This document shows, one piece after another, positions 33,786 to 44,815 of a DNA stretch of 64,000 nucleotides (its first letter is position 1; each line of letters opens with the position of its first letter). Position numbers and translations under genes: made by a program. The notes beneath the pieces were generated by a model. It was not told the origin of the DNA, searched no databases, and saw only the letters and a program-made list of their open reading frames with translations. The stretch comes from Linanthus parryae (taxonomy: Eukaryota; Streptophyta; Magnoliopsida; Ericales; Polemoniaceae): positions 55,699,718 to 55,763,717 of the forward strand of contig JALGPY010000004.1 of assembly GCA_023055425.1 (NCBI GenBank), given 5' to 3'.

Positions 33786-34844
33786 TTAAGGATATTTTTC
33801 TCTCCACTTCTTATTCTTCCACCATCGCTTCTCTCTTTGTCTCTTCTCAATTAAGCATGCATAAGTCAATGTCAAGAAGAAGGAAAAGTTGTTATCTGCC
33901 ACATGCCTCACTCTACCTTTCCTCTTATTCTTCCAGTTCTTCAAAACTCCAGTTGTCGAGGATTGACCCTTTGAATCTAGCATCTCAAGTGGAACGGCTA
34001 AAACCATGCATTGTTCCTTTCCTACTTCCTTTCTTCGTTATTTTCTTGGAATCACGGGTGGTAAATCATGGATTGCATAAAACTGGGGTTTTTGGTCTTT
34101 CTCATGTGATTCACCCAATTTTATGATCTCTAAGAGATATGGAGCCTGAGGAATTTCTTGATACATGTCCATGTGAACATCTCCGTGCAGTTTTTCCTTA
34201 ACGTCATGGCGGGCTTCCTCAAAGCAAATAACTTGAGTGATTGGGGACCACTCATTATCAATGAACTTATGAGCTTTTTCTTCATTAAAACCATATTTAA
34301 TTTCCTTAGGCCATAAGTTCGCGATATCAACCCTCTCCCATTCATACCATGATTCAGGAATTATGCGAGGCACAAGTGGTATAGGCCTCACAACGTCATC
34401 CCAATCTGAGTCTGAAGCGGCCCAAGGATCTATTACTTGACGAGACACAATATTATATACATATGGGGGTTCTTCGTCTTCCTCTTCGTACTCCCCAACT
34501 AAGTCAGGAATGATGTTGATGGGACCATTGTCAGTATATGCATCTGCCACTTCACGAGAAATTCCTTCCAATTGTTGGAGAGCTTCATCATTCTCATTCA
34601 CCCCTTCATCGATTCTGTCCAATTTAGCTAACATGAGCTCCAACATTGATCTAATCCGCTCATATTCTTGATTGCACGGAGGAGGAATGTACATATCTCC
34701 ATTGGGATAGTACGGTGAATATCCCGAAAATTGCCCATAAAAATGTTGCCCCCACATGATTACCAAGATGCCTGCAGAATCATACGCTAGGAAGCATGTG
34801 AGATCAACAAATAAATAAACAAAAGAAAAAAGAAAAATTCCCAA
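33786..34844 (-). pseudogene. N1 ORF of unknown function
   Basis: The first frame runs 34844-34038; the more likely start is the internal ATG at 34757 (MWGQHFYGQFSGYSPYYPNG). It has an acidic middle (EYEEEDEEPP) and no zinc knuckle, protease or RT. A second frame (34007-33786) ends EKRWWKNKKWREKYP, which matches the end of the N2 ORF (EKRWWNKRNWSVKHPSLS), so the two N1 frames were probably one and are now split by a stop or shift. It lies directly after the PBS leader, where gag would be. Whether it is a diverged gag or something else cannot be told. Confidence 0.5.
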
Positions 34845-34873
34845 AGTTAACTATTCTAACTAATTCAACCGAA

Positions 34874-34892
34874 GTCCCCGACAACGGCGCCA
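34874..34892 (-). other. N1 primer-binding site (tRNA-Asp)
   Basis: The minus strand reads TGGCGCCGTTGTCGGGGAC, one base from the complement of the plant tRNA-Asp 3' end, six bases after the LTR. This site is typical of Athila-type elements. Confidence 0.85.
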
Positions 34893-34898
34893 AAAACT

Positions 34899-36655
34899 TG
34901 ACACGATCCAACCGCAAGTGTACGGTTGTCAGTGCAGTAATAATGATTCCGGTAAATCCGGGTTTGTCGAACCGAAATGACTTCTTGTAAACTAGTTAAG
35001 ACTTCTTAAACTTATGTGAGAAAAGCGCGTTAAGTTCGTTGAAAATAATCTAAGAAAGTAAATAACAAGCTAGTTATTAAAATTGATTTAATTGATATGA
35101 GGAAAAGTTCAAGATATCTCTACGGGTCACTAAGGATTTTACACCAATTCTGATTTATGTTCAAGCAACACGAATGTCTTCTACTTAGCAAAACGAGCAC
35201 CTATGCTTTGAATATTTCTCAACCAAAGCCTAAATTCAAACTCTTGTACCAGATTTCTCTAGCCTACTCAAGTTCAAATAAACATTATGTTCTTATGGTC
35301 TACTCTTAGTTCTAGCTAACTAGCATGATTTCTCAACCCTAGATACGGCTACTGCTTAATTTAAGTTTCCAGGTAGCGAATATTGATTTCTCTAACATCA
35401 TATGCCTATAATCATCATATTGCGAGCTCAAACAATAGAAACGATATAATTAAGTACATAAACCAAGCATAGCTAAGCAAAACACATTCAATTAAGCTAA
35501 AAGCATGAAACAAGATTCATAAAACACGAACATGGTGTTCAAAGCCTAGATCCCTATGAGATATTCTGAATTAAGGGTTTAGATACGATTACACATGATG
35601 AATATACAAAGTTTCATGATCGTAAACCAAAAACTATAGAGAGGGAAGAGATAAGATCAAACAAAGCGTCTCCCAAGCTCCATGGTCCTCCTCTCGCTCC
35701 AAAAGATGCGTAAAACCTTCCTCCCCCTAGAAAAGACGACCTAAATTGCTTAAATATATTTCCAAAATAACATGACAAATTTTGGAGAAATTTCAAAAAA
35801 CCCCGCTAAAATCTGCTTCTGTCAGCAATATCTTCATACGAAGAGTCTTCGTACGAAGACTTTTTCTCTTCGTACTAAGATCTACCCAGATAAGTACTGC
35901 AGCATGTTTTGGGAGAAACTCAAAATTTGGCTAAGTGTTGAGTCTTCATACGAATACTTTTGTCTTCGTACTAAGAGACTCCTAGACACGCCTAAAACAT
36001 CCTTTTTCGACTCTTTTCCGACTCCTGCCCGCGCCTTTGCTTCCTAAGGATCTCCTCGACCTCGAGATTCCTTCTATGCTATAAAACATTTCCAAATTCA
36101 GGATACCCCTTTATTCATCAATTTACAATTTAGCTCCTCGAAATGCGTGTTTGGTATTCCCAGATGCTTTTGGCCGTATTTTATCTTATTGAGCATTCTT
36201 TTTTACATAACTTTTGCGTCCAGCCTCTGATAAATGTGATTTTTGAATTGTTTATTCATTTTGAGACTTAGACTTCATCCTTGTAGAGAAATTCTTGTTT
36301 CCGGATCATTTCTCGTTTTTTTCAATTATTGCCCAAATATGGTGAAAACATCCAAAACGCGCCAAATTCGTATTTTTCTTCTATTTCGAAGCTCGTTTCT
36401 TCTCTCCACTTGATTCCCGCATACGTACTTCCTGTCAAACAACAAAATGAACACTACTGTGAAGATCAAATGTGATAAATTATCATAATCATACTCAAAA
36501 CCAATAAGAAACGCCCGAATTAAGCATTAAAGCTCAAAAACCTCCAAAAGTGCATTTTCTTCTCAAATAAGCCCGAAATTCATCACTTTGCACCGAAATG
36601 CAAACATATAACAATATAAAGTGTACGTAGGATAACTCTTATTAAGGTGTTATCA
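34899..36655 (-). mobile_element. N1 5' LTR
   Basis: A 1,757-bp LTR that on the minus strand runs TGATAACACCTTAAT to GGATCGTGTCA. It is complete and matches the split 3' LTR. It contains the palindrome AGTCTTCGTACGAAGACT (35844-35861) and further TTCGTACGAAG-like arms nearby. Confidence 0.85.
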
Positions 36656-37944
36656 ACATAACTGAAAAGCATTGACCAACCAGAGAGCACCGACTTGCAA
36701 GAGGGGAGCCAACGCGACAACACCATTCCAGTTTGGTGATCCCAAAATTAAAGGTTAAAAGGCTGGGGTGTATGAGAAAGGGAAGAAGATCAAATAATAA
36801 ATTATCCCAGACTGAGTTATAAGACGTTCACACAATTCGGGTGAGTTTAATGTCCTGATCTGAGAGGCCGATAAAACCCAAAATGTCGTGAGGCATATAA
36901 GCATGTCAAGGCTTTGATAGAGGTGAAAGTCCTATCGCCAAAACTCAAATCGGTCATTCGATGTGACAACCAAAAACAAAAGGAAGTGAAAAAAACCCTG
37001 CGAACCCTTGAGACAACCTTAATGCCAAGAACATGGTGAGAGGCGCAAGAAAACTTACTAAAAAAGTCCCAACTGGTTGTCAACCTTTTTTCAATGCAGG
37101 AACGTGGGAGAGAACATAACTGAAAAAAAGGAGACAAGGAAGCGGCTGAATGATTTGCGCAAGACTGTCCCTTGTCTTGCGAGTCCCCGCGACAAACCAT
37201 CATGGCAGATTTGGAGATATTAGAGGAACAACCTCCGAAATGCCAGATTAAAAGGAAGAATGCCTTCTCAGACCTAGGAAAATTTTCACGACTGTTTTGG
37301 AGATTGATGATGAATAACCTCCACATCCACAAAATGAGGAGAAATATCAAGACGAACAAAGCAGACAAATCCCTGGAGCATTGACTCTTTGATTTCTAAC
37401 TCTTAGTTGTCAAACCCTCTTCGTCAAGAACAATTTTACTTTTCACCTAATAGTGACTTGTATAAGAGTACTTCAGTGAACCCGCAGAGAAAGGAGGCGA
37501 TTGACTACCTGTAACAGCCTGAGTCGAGTACTTTTGAATGGAAAATTGAATATATGATTTCTGATGCTTGAGTGTCAGGTCCAATTTGCCCTGAGAAATC
37601 TTCCTTTTTCACAAGAACAGTACTCCTTATTGAAATCTTGTGTGGAACCTAAGTGAAATACGATGATGAGCAGCATGAAGCATCCTGGGTCGAGCGGAGT
37701 CAGAGTGGCGGAAGTGAAATCTTCTTTCCCTAGTACGCTGACATGTCTTTTTACCAATCAGTCTGACTGATTGTGGAAGACAACTATGCATCTCAGCTGT
37801 CTGGACAATGAATGGGAGCATGTTCCTTGCTGGGAGACAACGACCCGCTTGAGAGCCTTTGTTTGGTCCAAACTTGATATTGGAGTACAAGAGGCCTTTC
37901 CATCCGCCTTTTCAGAAGAAGAACAAAATGAAAAGCCCATTAAA
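36656..37944. other. Unassigned sequence between N1 and copia-1
   Basis: No recognisable domain or terminal repeat. An ORF of 173 codons on the minus strand (36847-37368) has no recognisable motif and is probably chance. The plus strand has a run of semi-open frames (for example around 36900-37000 and 37170-37384) that could be a decayed gene or retroelement fragment. The copia-1 3' LTR becomes recognisable only from about 37945. Confidence 0.35.
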
Positions 37945-39532
37945 TGAGCAATAGTATTTAGAAAAAAGCTAGGAGTGTCCTTTATATAGTCTAACAACCC
38001 CTTGTTGTCTAACTTCTAAATTTCTACAGTTACAGTCTATACCTGTTTATGAATTTTACAACTGTTTAGCTATATTTTGATTAACAGGTGATTGATAAAT
38101 CACGTTGTTTGTTTATTTGGTGCCGCATGTTGTTATGTAATAACTGGCTGTGTGTTAAGTAGATTTTAGATTTCTACGCCAGTGGTTAGGCTGTACCTGT
38201 TGGGCTGTTTGGCTCACCCCTCTGTTTTACAGGTTGACCTGGAGCGCGACTGGATCGCGGAGAAGTTGCTAAAAGTTGTATTTTTAGTTAACTTTGTTGT
38301 TTTTAGCTGTTTTTAGCTGTTTGTTGTAAATTACTATTTTGGATCAGATATTTATAAAACAGTCATTTTGACGAGCTGGTGTAATTATTTATTAAACTCA
38401 ATCACGTACCATATTTTCAGAAGTATTATAAAAATGTTGTTTCAAAGGACTGTGTGTCCTGGTGGTTGAGATGTGGGATGTCTGAAAGTGTCAGACTGGT
38501 TGAAATTATCCGCGCGTTTATCGAATAATCGATTTTTCTTATTGAAATTGTGACGGGTCACTACATAAAAGCCCTTATCCTAATCCCGTTTATACACTGA
38601 TTAGTCCAACTTGCAAATTACTCCTACTAAGTTTGCAAGTAGTTGCATATTGATCCTTCCATTGCATTAATCATATTAATTAATCTCCAAGTCTGGTCTA
38701 ATCCATAGGGAGTGTGGCCCCATATGTTTCTACTTAGTTGGTAGTAACAATTTACAACATGGAACGGCCTCTAGCAAGACATCGACACTACCCAACTAAT
38801 AGAAATAGTCATCCGACAAACCTTTACAAGCATTGTCTCATCCCTTTGTCTCTATATCCGGATTGGACACGAGACATACAAGTCACACACGTATATCCAA
38901 TCCATAGTTTCTCGATCCTGGGAATAGTCTCATCCATGCAGATAACATCAATATGCTATCTTGATTTATCTGAGTCTGGCCAGACATTCTATGAGCACCA
39001 TCCCTCGAGTGGCCGTGGATATTTACTCCCGTTATGTGCGAGGGAAAAGCTCTATCTACGTCACTACCATCTCTAGTCTTGCTTCCTTATTGTATCCGAC
39101 TAACGCCTTTATTACTACTCAGTTACGGTGTAGCGTTTGACGATGTCAAAACACAACATTCCAAAACTAGAGGATATAGTGACTTCAAGTCTAAGGATGA
39201 CAATACCGTTGTCACTACGAGAAGCACTTGTGACTTTACATAACCCGTATGTAGCCTTCTCGTTATGGGTCAATCCAGTATGCCATTACTCATACTGCAT
39301 ACCCATGTGTTGGATCGTAATATCTCAATAACAATCTAACCCCATACTAGTCTGTAGTTGATCGTCCTATTAATCAATATAATTGACTAGGGATATTTAA
39401 GATAAACAACATATTTGCAATCTAATAACTTCATTATATTAAATATATCTGCATAAATAATACAATGAATGTTTCTAGCCAAAAAACACCATTCATACAA
39501 AAAAGATTGCCTCTAGGGCACCGATTCCAACG
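37945..39532 (-). mobile_element. Copia-1 3' LTR, interrupted and truncated
   Basis: On the minus strand the LTR starts at 39532 (CGTTGGAATCGG, probably from TGTTGG) after a purine tract GTGCAAGTAGGAGAC. It aligns with 47547-49742 minus the Mutator-like insert. An unrelated insert occupies about 38004-38562. The last 280 bp of the LTR (matching 47267-47546) are not found to the left of 37945. Confidence 0.72.
38004..38562. mobile_element. Unknown insertion in copia-1 3' LTR
   Basis: About 560 bp that the 5' LTR lacks: the flanks CTTTATATAGTC-AACAAC and CATA-AAGCCCTTATCC are adjacent in 47572-47632. The minus strand of the insert begins TGACCCGTCACAATTTC, like some gypsy LTR starts, so a solo LTR is possible. 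No clean target duplication is visible. Confidence 0.45.
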
Positions 39533-41659
39533 GTCTCCTACTTGCACTAGAGCCAATCTGGTGCATCCATCCCGTATGCCCATAGATCTAGTGTGTCGTT
39601 CATTCTTGCGCTGAACAAGCGGCTTTGTAAGTGGATCTGAAAGATTCTCATGTGTAGGAATCTTGCATATCTTCACATCTCCTCTATCAATGATATCTCG
39701 AATAAGATGGAACTTTCTGAGTATGTGTTTGGATTTATGGTGTGACCTGGGTTCCTTTGATTGTGTGTTGGCCATGTATTGTCACAATACAACACTATTG
39801 GATCCGCAATGCTAGGAACCACACCAAGATCAGTAATGAACTTCCTAATCCAAAAAGCTTCCTTTGTTGCGCCACTCGCAGCAATGTACTCAGCCTCAGC
39901 TGTAGAATCAGCAACCGTCTCTTTCTTAGACCTCTTTCAGCTCACAGCTCCTCCATTCGTGCAATAAACAAATCCCGACTGCCATCTGAATTCATCTATG
40001 TCAGTCTGGAAGCTTGCATCCGTGTAACCCCTTACACGTAACTCTTATTCCCCTCCATAGATCAAGAAAGCATCCTTTGTTATTCTCAAGTACTTTAGGA
40101 TGTTCTTGACCGCTATCCAGTGATTCTCACCCAGAATAAACTGATATCTGCTAGTCATACTCAACGCGTATGACGCATCTGGTCTAGTACATAACATGGC
40201 GTATATGATGGATTCAATTGCCTAGGTATAGGGTACCCTACTCAAGCGTTCCTTCTCAATCTCATTGGAAGGACAATCGCTCTTCGAAAGAGTGATTCCA
40301 TGCGACATGAGAAAGAATCCCTTCTTGGAATCTTGCATGTTGAACCGATTCAACACCTTGTCTATATATGTGCTTTGACTTAGGCCTAGGAGTTTCCTTG
40401 ATCTATCTCTATAGATCTTGATACCAAGTATATAAGCTGCTTCCCCTAAGTCCTTCATCGAGAAACATTTTCCTAGCGGATCTTTCACATATTGCAGCAT
40501 AGGAATGTTGTTTCTAATGAGTAGTATGTTATCCACATACAAGACCAAAAAAGTAACAAAGCTCCTACTAACCTTCTTGTAGACATAAGATTCAACTTCG
40601 TTCTTGATGAAGTCAAACTCTTTGACTGCTTCATCAAAATGTCGATTCCAACTCCTAGAAGCTTGCTTTAATCCATAAATGGATCGTTGTAGCTTACATA
40701 CTATATTTGCATGATCTAGATCTACAAAACCCTCAGGTTGTGTCATATACATATCCTCGAGGAGGTTTCCATAAAAAAACGTTGTTTTGACATCCATCTG
40801 CCAAATCTCATAGTCGTAGTAAGCTGCAACAACAAGTAGGATTCGGATGGATTTAGTCATTGTGACTGGTGAAAAGGTTTCATCATAGTCTATACCATAA
40901 ATCTTCCTCAATCCTTTTGCCTCCAGTCTGACCTTATAGGTAATCAAATTACCATCCATGTCGGTCTTCTTCTTGAAGGCCCACTTGCACCTATGGTCCG
41001 CGCCCCTTTGGGTGGTTCCACCAAAGTCCATGATTTGTTGGTATACAAGGATTTCATCTCTGATTCCATGGATTTGCGCCAGTTCCGAGATTCAGGCCCT
41101 TTCATGGACTTTCCATAAGTAGTAGGCTCATCATCTATGAGCAACGTGTCACCAAAATCAGTCACGAGAAGTCCATACCTCTCTGGCTCCTAGCGCACTC
41201 TACTTGACCAGCGAAGTTCTTGTGTTACTTGAACAGGTTCCTCCAAAACCTTTTGTGGTTCCTGTTCATGTTCCATAGTAGGATCAGTAGTCTGTGGTTC
41301 TTGGATTTCTTCAAGTTCTACTGTCTTCCCACTTGCTTCTTTAGAAAAATTCTATTTCTAGAAACACGCCGGACCGAGCAACAAACACTTTGATCTCAGT
41401 TGGATTGTAGAATTAAAACCATTTATTTTTCTTAGGGTATCCCACAAACTTACACTTATCCGACTTAGGACCGAGTTAGTCTGATTGTACACGTTTTACA
41501 TAGACATCGCAACCTCAAATCTTCATGAAAGGCACTGTGGGACGCCTCCCACTCCACATATCATGTGGTTTCTTCATGAACGATTTAGATGGAACACGGT
41601 TAATGGTGAAAGCTGCACACAATGGAGCGTAGCCCCAAAAGGATAATAGAAGATCATTT
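39533..41659 (-). pseudogene. Copia-1 pol remnant: integrase C-terminus, RT, RNase H
   Basis: From 41659 leftward: integrase end (SFWGYAPLCAAFTINRVPSK, then KSDKCKFVGYPKKNKWF), RT (YDETFSPVTMTKSIRILL, IWQMDVKTTFFYGNLLEDMY, QRSIYGLKQASRSWN), catalytic box LYVDNILLI, then YILGIKIYRDRSR and an RNase H end (TEAEYIAASGATKEAFWIRK, KSKHILRKFHLIRDIIDRGD). The catalytic box has YVDN where copia RT has YVDD, so an active-site aspartate is lost. Several stops and shifts are present. The right end is cut by the SIRE insertion. Confidence 0.85.
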
Positions 41660-42924
41660 TGATACTGAAAGATCAGGTTGTGCAAGACTTGGAATAGCTC
41701 AGCTATTTCAAGGCCATGAATCAGCTTTCAAAGCCTTGAATCAGTCTCAGGCCTTGAAACTGGATTCAAATCCTTGAAACTGCTTAACCTGTATGCACTC
41801 TCAGGGGGAGTTTTCTGCAAACTCTCTGAGTTGATTCCCTCCCTTTCTTTCATATGTTTGATTCACTGTTATTAGATGATGAGAGTGAAATTGTTCTAAC
41901 ATGCTTTGAGCATAAGATATCATCTGTTTGACCATGATAATGCCGGAAATTTGGTTTCCAATATTTGCAGGATTGTTTTCTAAAATAGATGAATATTTTG
42001 CTCATGTGATCAATCAGAGACTTATGACAGATTCTCAGATTGCTAATGGACAAGATCACAATAATATCTCTGAAGATTTTGATCAACTATCCGTTGGAGA
42101 AAGTTGTTAAAGAGAGTCAAAGCTGTTGCCTACAAAATAGGAAGTTGTTGTTAAAAATCTGGGAAGATTTGCAGAGCTTCAAACAGTATAAATAGAGCTC
42201 ACCTTGAAGCGACAATACACGATATTCAATGGGCAAAAACAAGAGACAAGTTTCTGGATTGACAAAGCACAAAAGAGGAACATCAAACTCTCAATCATTT
42301 CCACAGAAGTTCACTGCATTTCACTGCAGTTTTCTACTCTTAGTGTACTTTTGTATTGAGTTGTATTGGTAGATCATTTCTGTATTATCTCTACATCTAT
42401 TCTCAAGCATTGTTCAAAGTGAACAATAGAGAATTCTTAGTTAATCAGTTAGCTAGAGCAGGTACTAGACAGGTTAGGGAAAACCACAAGCTGTAACAGA
42501 GTAAGGGAACTCTCTGGGCTTGAGTTCTAGGGCTTAGCTTTTGATTAATAAGAATTGAGTTGAAAATCCTGCAGGGATCTAATCCTTGTGGTGGAGACGT
42601 AGGTCCAAGTGGACTGAACTCTATAAATCACTTGTCTTCTGCATTTACAGTTCATTCTTTTTTATAGTTTTTGCAGCGACACAAAATTGTCTGTTTTCCA
42701 AGGGTTTGAACTTGTTTTCAAGGCCTTGAAAAAAGCATACTTGCTTTATACTGTCTGCATCTTCTCCAAGGGCTTGAATTAGTTTTCAAGGCCTTGAACT
42801 TCATTGTTTGCACAAGTTTTCATCTTCCTAGCAAGTTTTTCAAAAAGTTGGCATACTCTATTCAACACCCCCCCCATTCTAGAGTATCTTAGCTGCATTA
42901 ACATCTGCATACTCACACTTTTAA
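41660..42924 (+). mobile_element. SIRE 5' LTR (approximate limits)
   Basis: The left limit is where copia-1 pol stops reading (near TGATACTGAAAG) and the right limit is just before the PBS. It contains several forms of the palindrome TTCAAGGCCTTGAA, perfect at 42717-42730 and 42785-42798 and imperfect at 41707-41720, 41727-41740, near 41746 and near 41766. The region around 42167-42260 (AACAGTATAAATAGAGC, then a purine-rich stretch) could hold the promoter. Confidence 0.55.
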
Positions 42925-42925
42925 T

Positions 42926-42937
42926 TTGTATCAGAGC
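42926..42937 (+). other. SIRE primer-binding site (tRNA-iMet type)
   Basis: TTGTATCAGAGC, one mismatch from TGGTATCAGAGC, lies between the LTR and the gag start at 42973. Confidence 0.65.
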
Positions 42938-42972
42938 TTGTATCACTGTAACGATTTAACCATCTGGTGATC

Positions 42973-44815
42973 ATGAGTATTGCAGGTGATGGTGGTTTCT
43001 CACAGGGAAGAGCTGCTAACAGACCTCCTCTATTTTGTGGAGAAAATTTTTCTCACTAGAAAGATCTCATGAAAATGTTCGTTATCGATCAAGATCTAGA
43101 GCTTTGGACCATTATCCAAAATGGACCTCATTCTTTCTACACAGAGAAAGATGGGATCAGAACTCCCAAAACAGAAGAATCACTCTCCTCTTCTGAATTA
43201 GAGTAATTTTCTAAGAACTACAAAGCTATTAACATTTTGTATTGTGCTTTGAGTACAGGCGAATTCAACAGGATCTCTGGATGCACAACTGCAAAAGAAA
43301 TCTGGGATAAGCTTGTGGTTACCTTTGAGGGAACTAGTCAAGTCAAGCAAACCAAAATTAACATTTATCTCAGGCAATATGAGCTGTTTAAGATGAATGC
43401 AGATGAGTCCATCAGAGACATGTTCAAGAGGTTCACTGATATTGTTAACAACCTTGATTCACTGGGAAAACATTTTTCCAATGAAGAAAAGGTGAGGAAG
43501 ATTCTCAGAAGTCTTGCAAAGGCAAAATGGGAACCAAAGACCACAGCTATTGAAGAAGCTCAGAATCTCTCAACTTTACAACTTGATGACCTACAAGGGA
43601 AGCTCCTGAAACATGAAATATCTATGAATGAAGTAGATGGGGAACTCCCAGATGGTGTCAAGAACTTAGCTCTCAAATCCAAAGAGAATGAGAGAACACA
43701 AAGCCTTGAAACTGAGGATCCAATTTCCTTAATTTCCAAAGCCTTGACAAGGATTCTCAAAATGAAGAAAAACTTTGGAAACAAAGATTTCAACAGAGAA
43801 AGGCCTAGATCATCCAGCAGCAAGGACTACAAAGGTAAGTCCTCTTCACAAAACAAATCAAAACTTGTGAACTGCTTTGAATGTGGTGATGCAGGACACT
43901 TGATAAGAGATTGTCCACACAAGAAAAGCAAGAGATTTCAAAAGAAAGATCATGGCAGAAGAAAGAAATCCATGATAGCTTCATGGAGTGATTCAGATAG
44001 CTCTAGTGAATCTGAATCTGAGGAAGAACATGCCAACCTATGCTTTATGGCCAAGCATGATGAAAATTCTGAGAAGAACATTGAGGTAATGGTAAATTGT
44101 CTTATTTCAAAACCAAAAGAAGCTCTTTCAGAATATCTCAGAACAATGCTTTTGAATGAGGAAGATTATCTGAAAGAGATCAGACTTTAGAAAGAAAAAG
44201 TTCATGAGCAAGCAAAAGAAATCTTACAAATTGTTTTGCCTAAATCAGAATCTTGAAATCTCTCATAAGAAAACAGATAGTGATTTCAAGGCCTTGAAAA
44301 CCAGTTTCAAAGCCTTGAAAACACAAGTCAAGGAAGTAGTCACTGAGAACTCCTCAATGAGTGACAGCCTTGTTAATCTAAGACATCAGGTTGATGAATT
44401 AGAGAAACAAAAGACTACTCTTACTGAGAAAATTCAAGAATCTGAATTGGTCAAAGTCAAGCTTGCTGGATCAGAACACAAGTTGAACTTCATTCTTGGA
44501 GGAAGTTCACAGTCTGTTCACAAAGCTAGTATTGGATTCAATCCAAACTTTCCAAGAAGGAACAATACCAGATTTGTGAAAGCTGGAAAAAAAACTTCTC
44601 CTACATGTCATTACTGCTGCAAAACTGGTCATGTTAAGATGACTTGTCCTTTTAGAAGAAGAGACCCTCACATAATGAGGAACACTTTTCCTTTTCAACT
44701 CAAAGGACAAGTTAAGCAGATTTGGGTTCCTAAAGGGGTAAGGCCACCTAACATGGTTGATCCTGAATATGAATCCAAATTCCACACTTGGTCTAACAGC
44801 TGGGTAAGGCAGTGA
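42973..44815 (+). pseudogene. SIRE gag
   Basis: The start MSIAGDGGFSQGRAANRPP is followed by the copia gag region (CTTAKEIWDKLVVTFEGTSQ, RQYELFKMN, MFKRFTDIVNNLDSLGK). A zinc knuckle CFECGDAGHLIRDC, the acidic-serine block, then a coiled-coil region and a second knuckle-like CHYCCKTGHVKMTC follow; the second Cys pair is CC where CG is usual. Stops include one after FSH (probably Trp), one after SSSELE and one after KEIRL (44190), which splits gag in two. Confidence 0.85.

Larger units (their letters stand above)
4372..36655 (-). mobile_element. N1: Athila-like non-autonomous LTR element, split by three insertions
   Basis: Removing E1 and E2 rejoins one element in minus orientation: 5' LTR 34899-36655, PBS for tRNA-Asp at 34874-34892, interior 34898-32708 then 18334-16793 (about 3.7 kb), a polypurine stretch just right of 16792, and 3' LTR 16792-15485 plus 4514-4372. 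The 3' LTR lacks about 325 bp at its outer end because element A abuts it at 4372. The two LTR copies align along their shared length. The join at the E2 site reads through GGCTGGCG-ACTAC-CTAAG. The same segment is found in N2 near 55911, which supports the reconstruction. No protease, RT, RNase H or integrase can be seen; one uncharacterised ORF lies after the PBS. Confidence 0.75.

Noticed and set aside
36847..37368. 173-codon ORF on the minus strand
   Set aside because: No recognisable motif, no relative in the window and no supporting signals; probably chance.
38738..39331. ORFs of 60-110 codons present in both 38738-39331 and 47987-48283
   Set aside because: They are shared only because both lie in copia-1 LTR copies; no domain and not conserved as protein.
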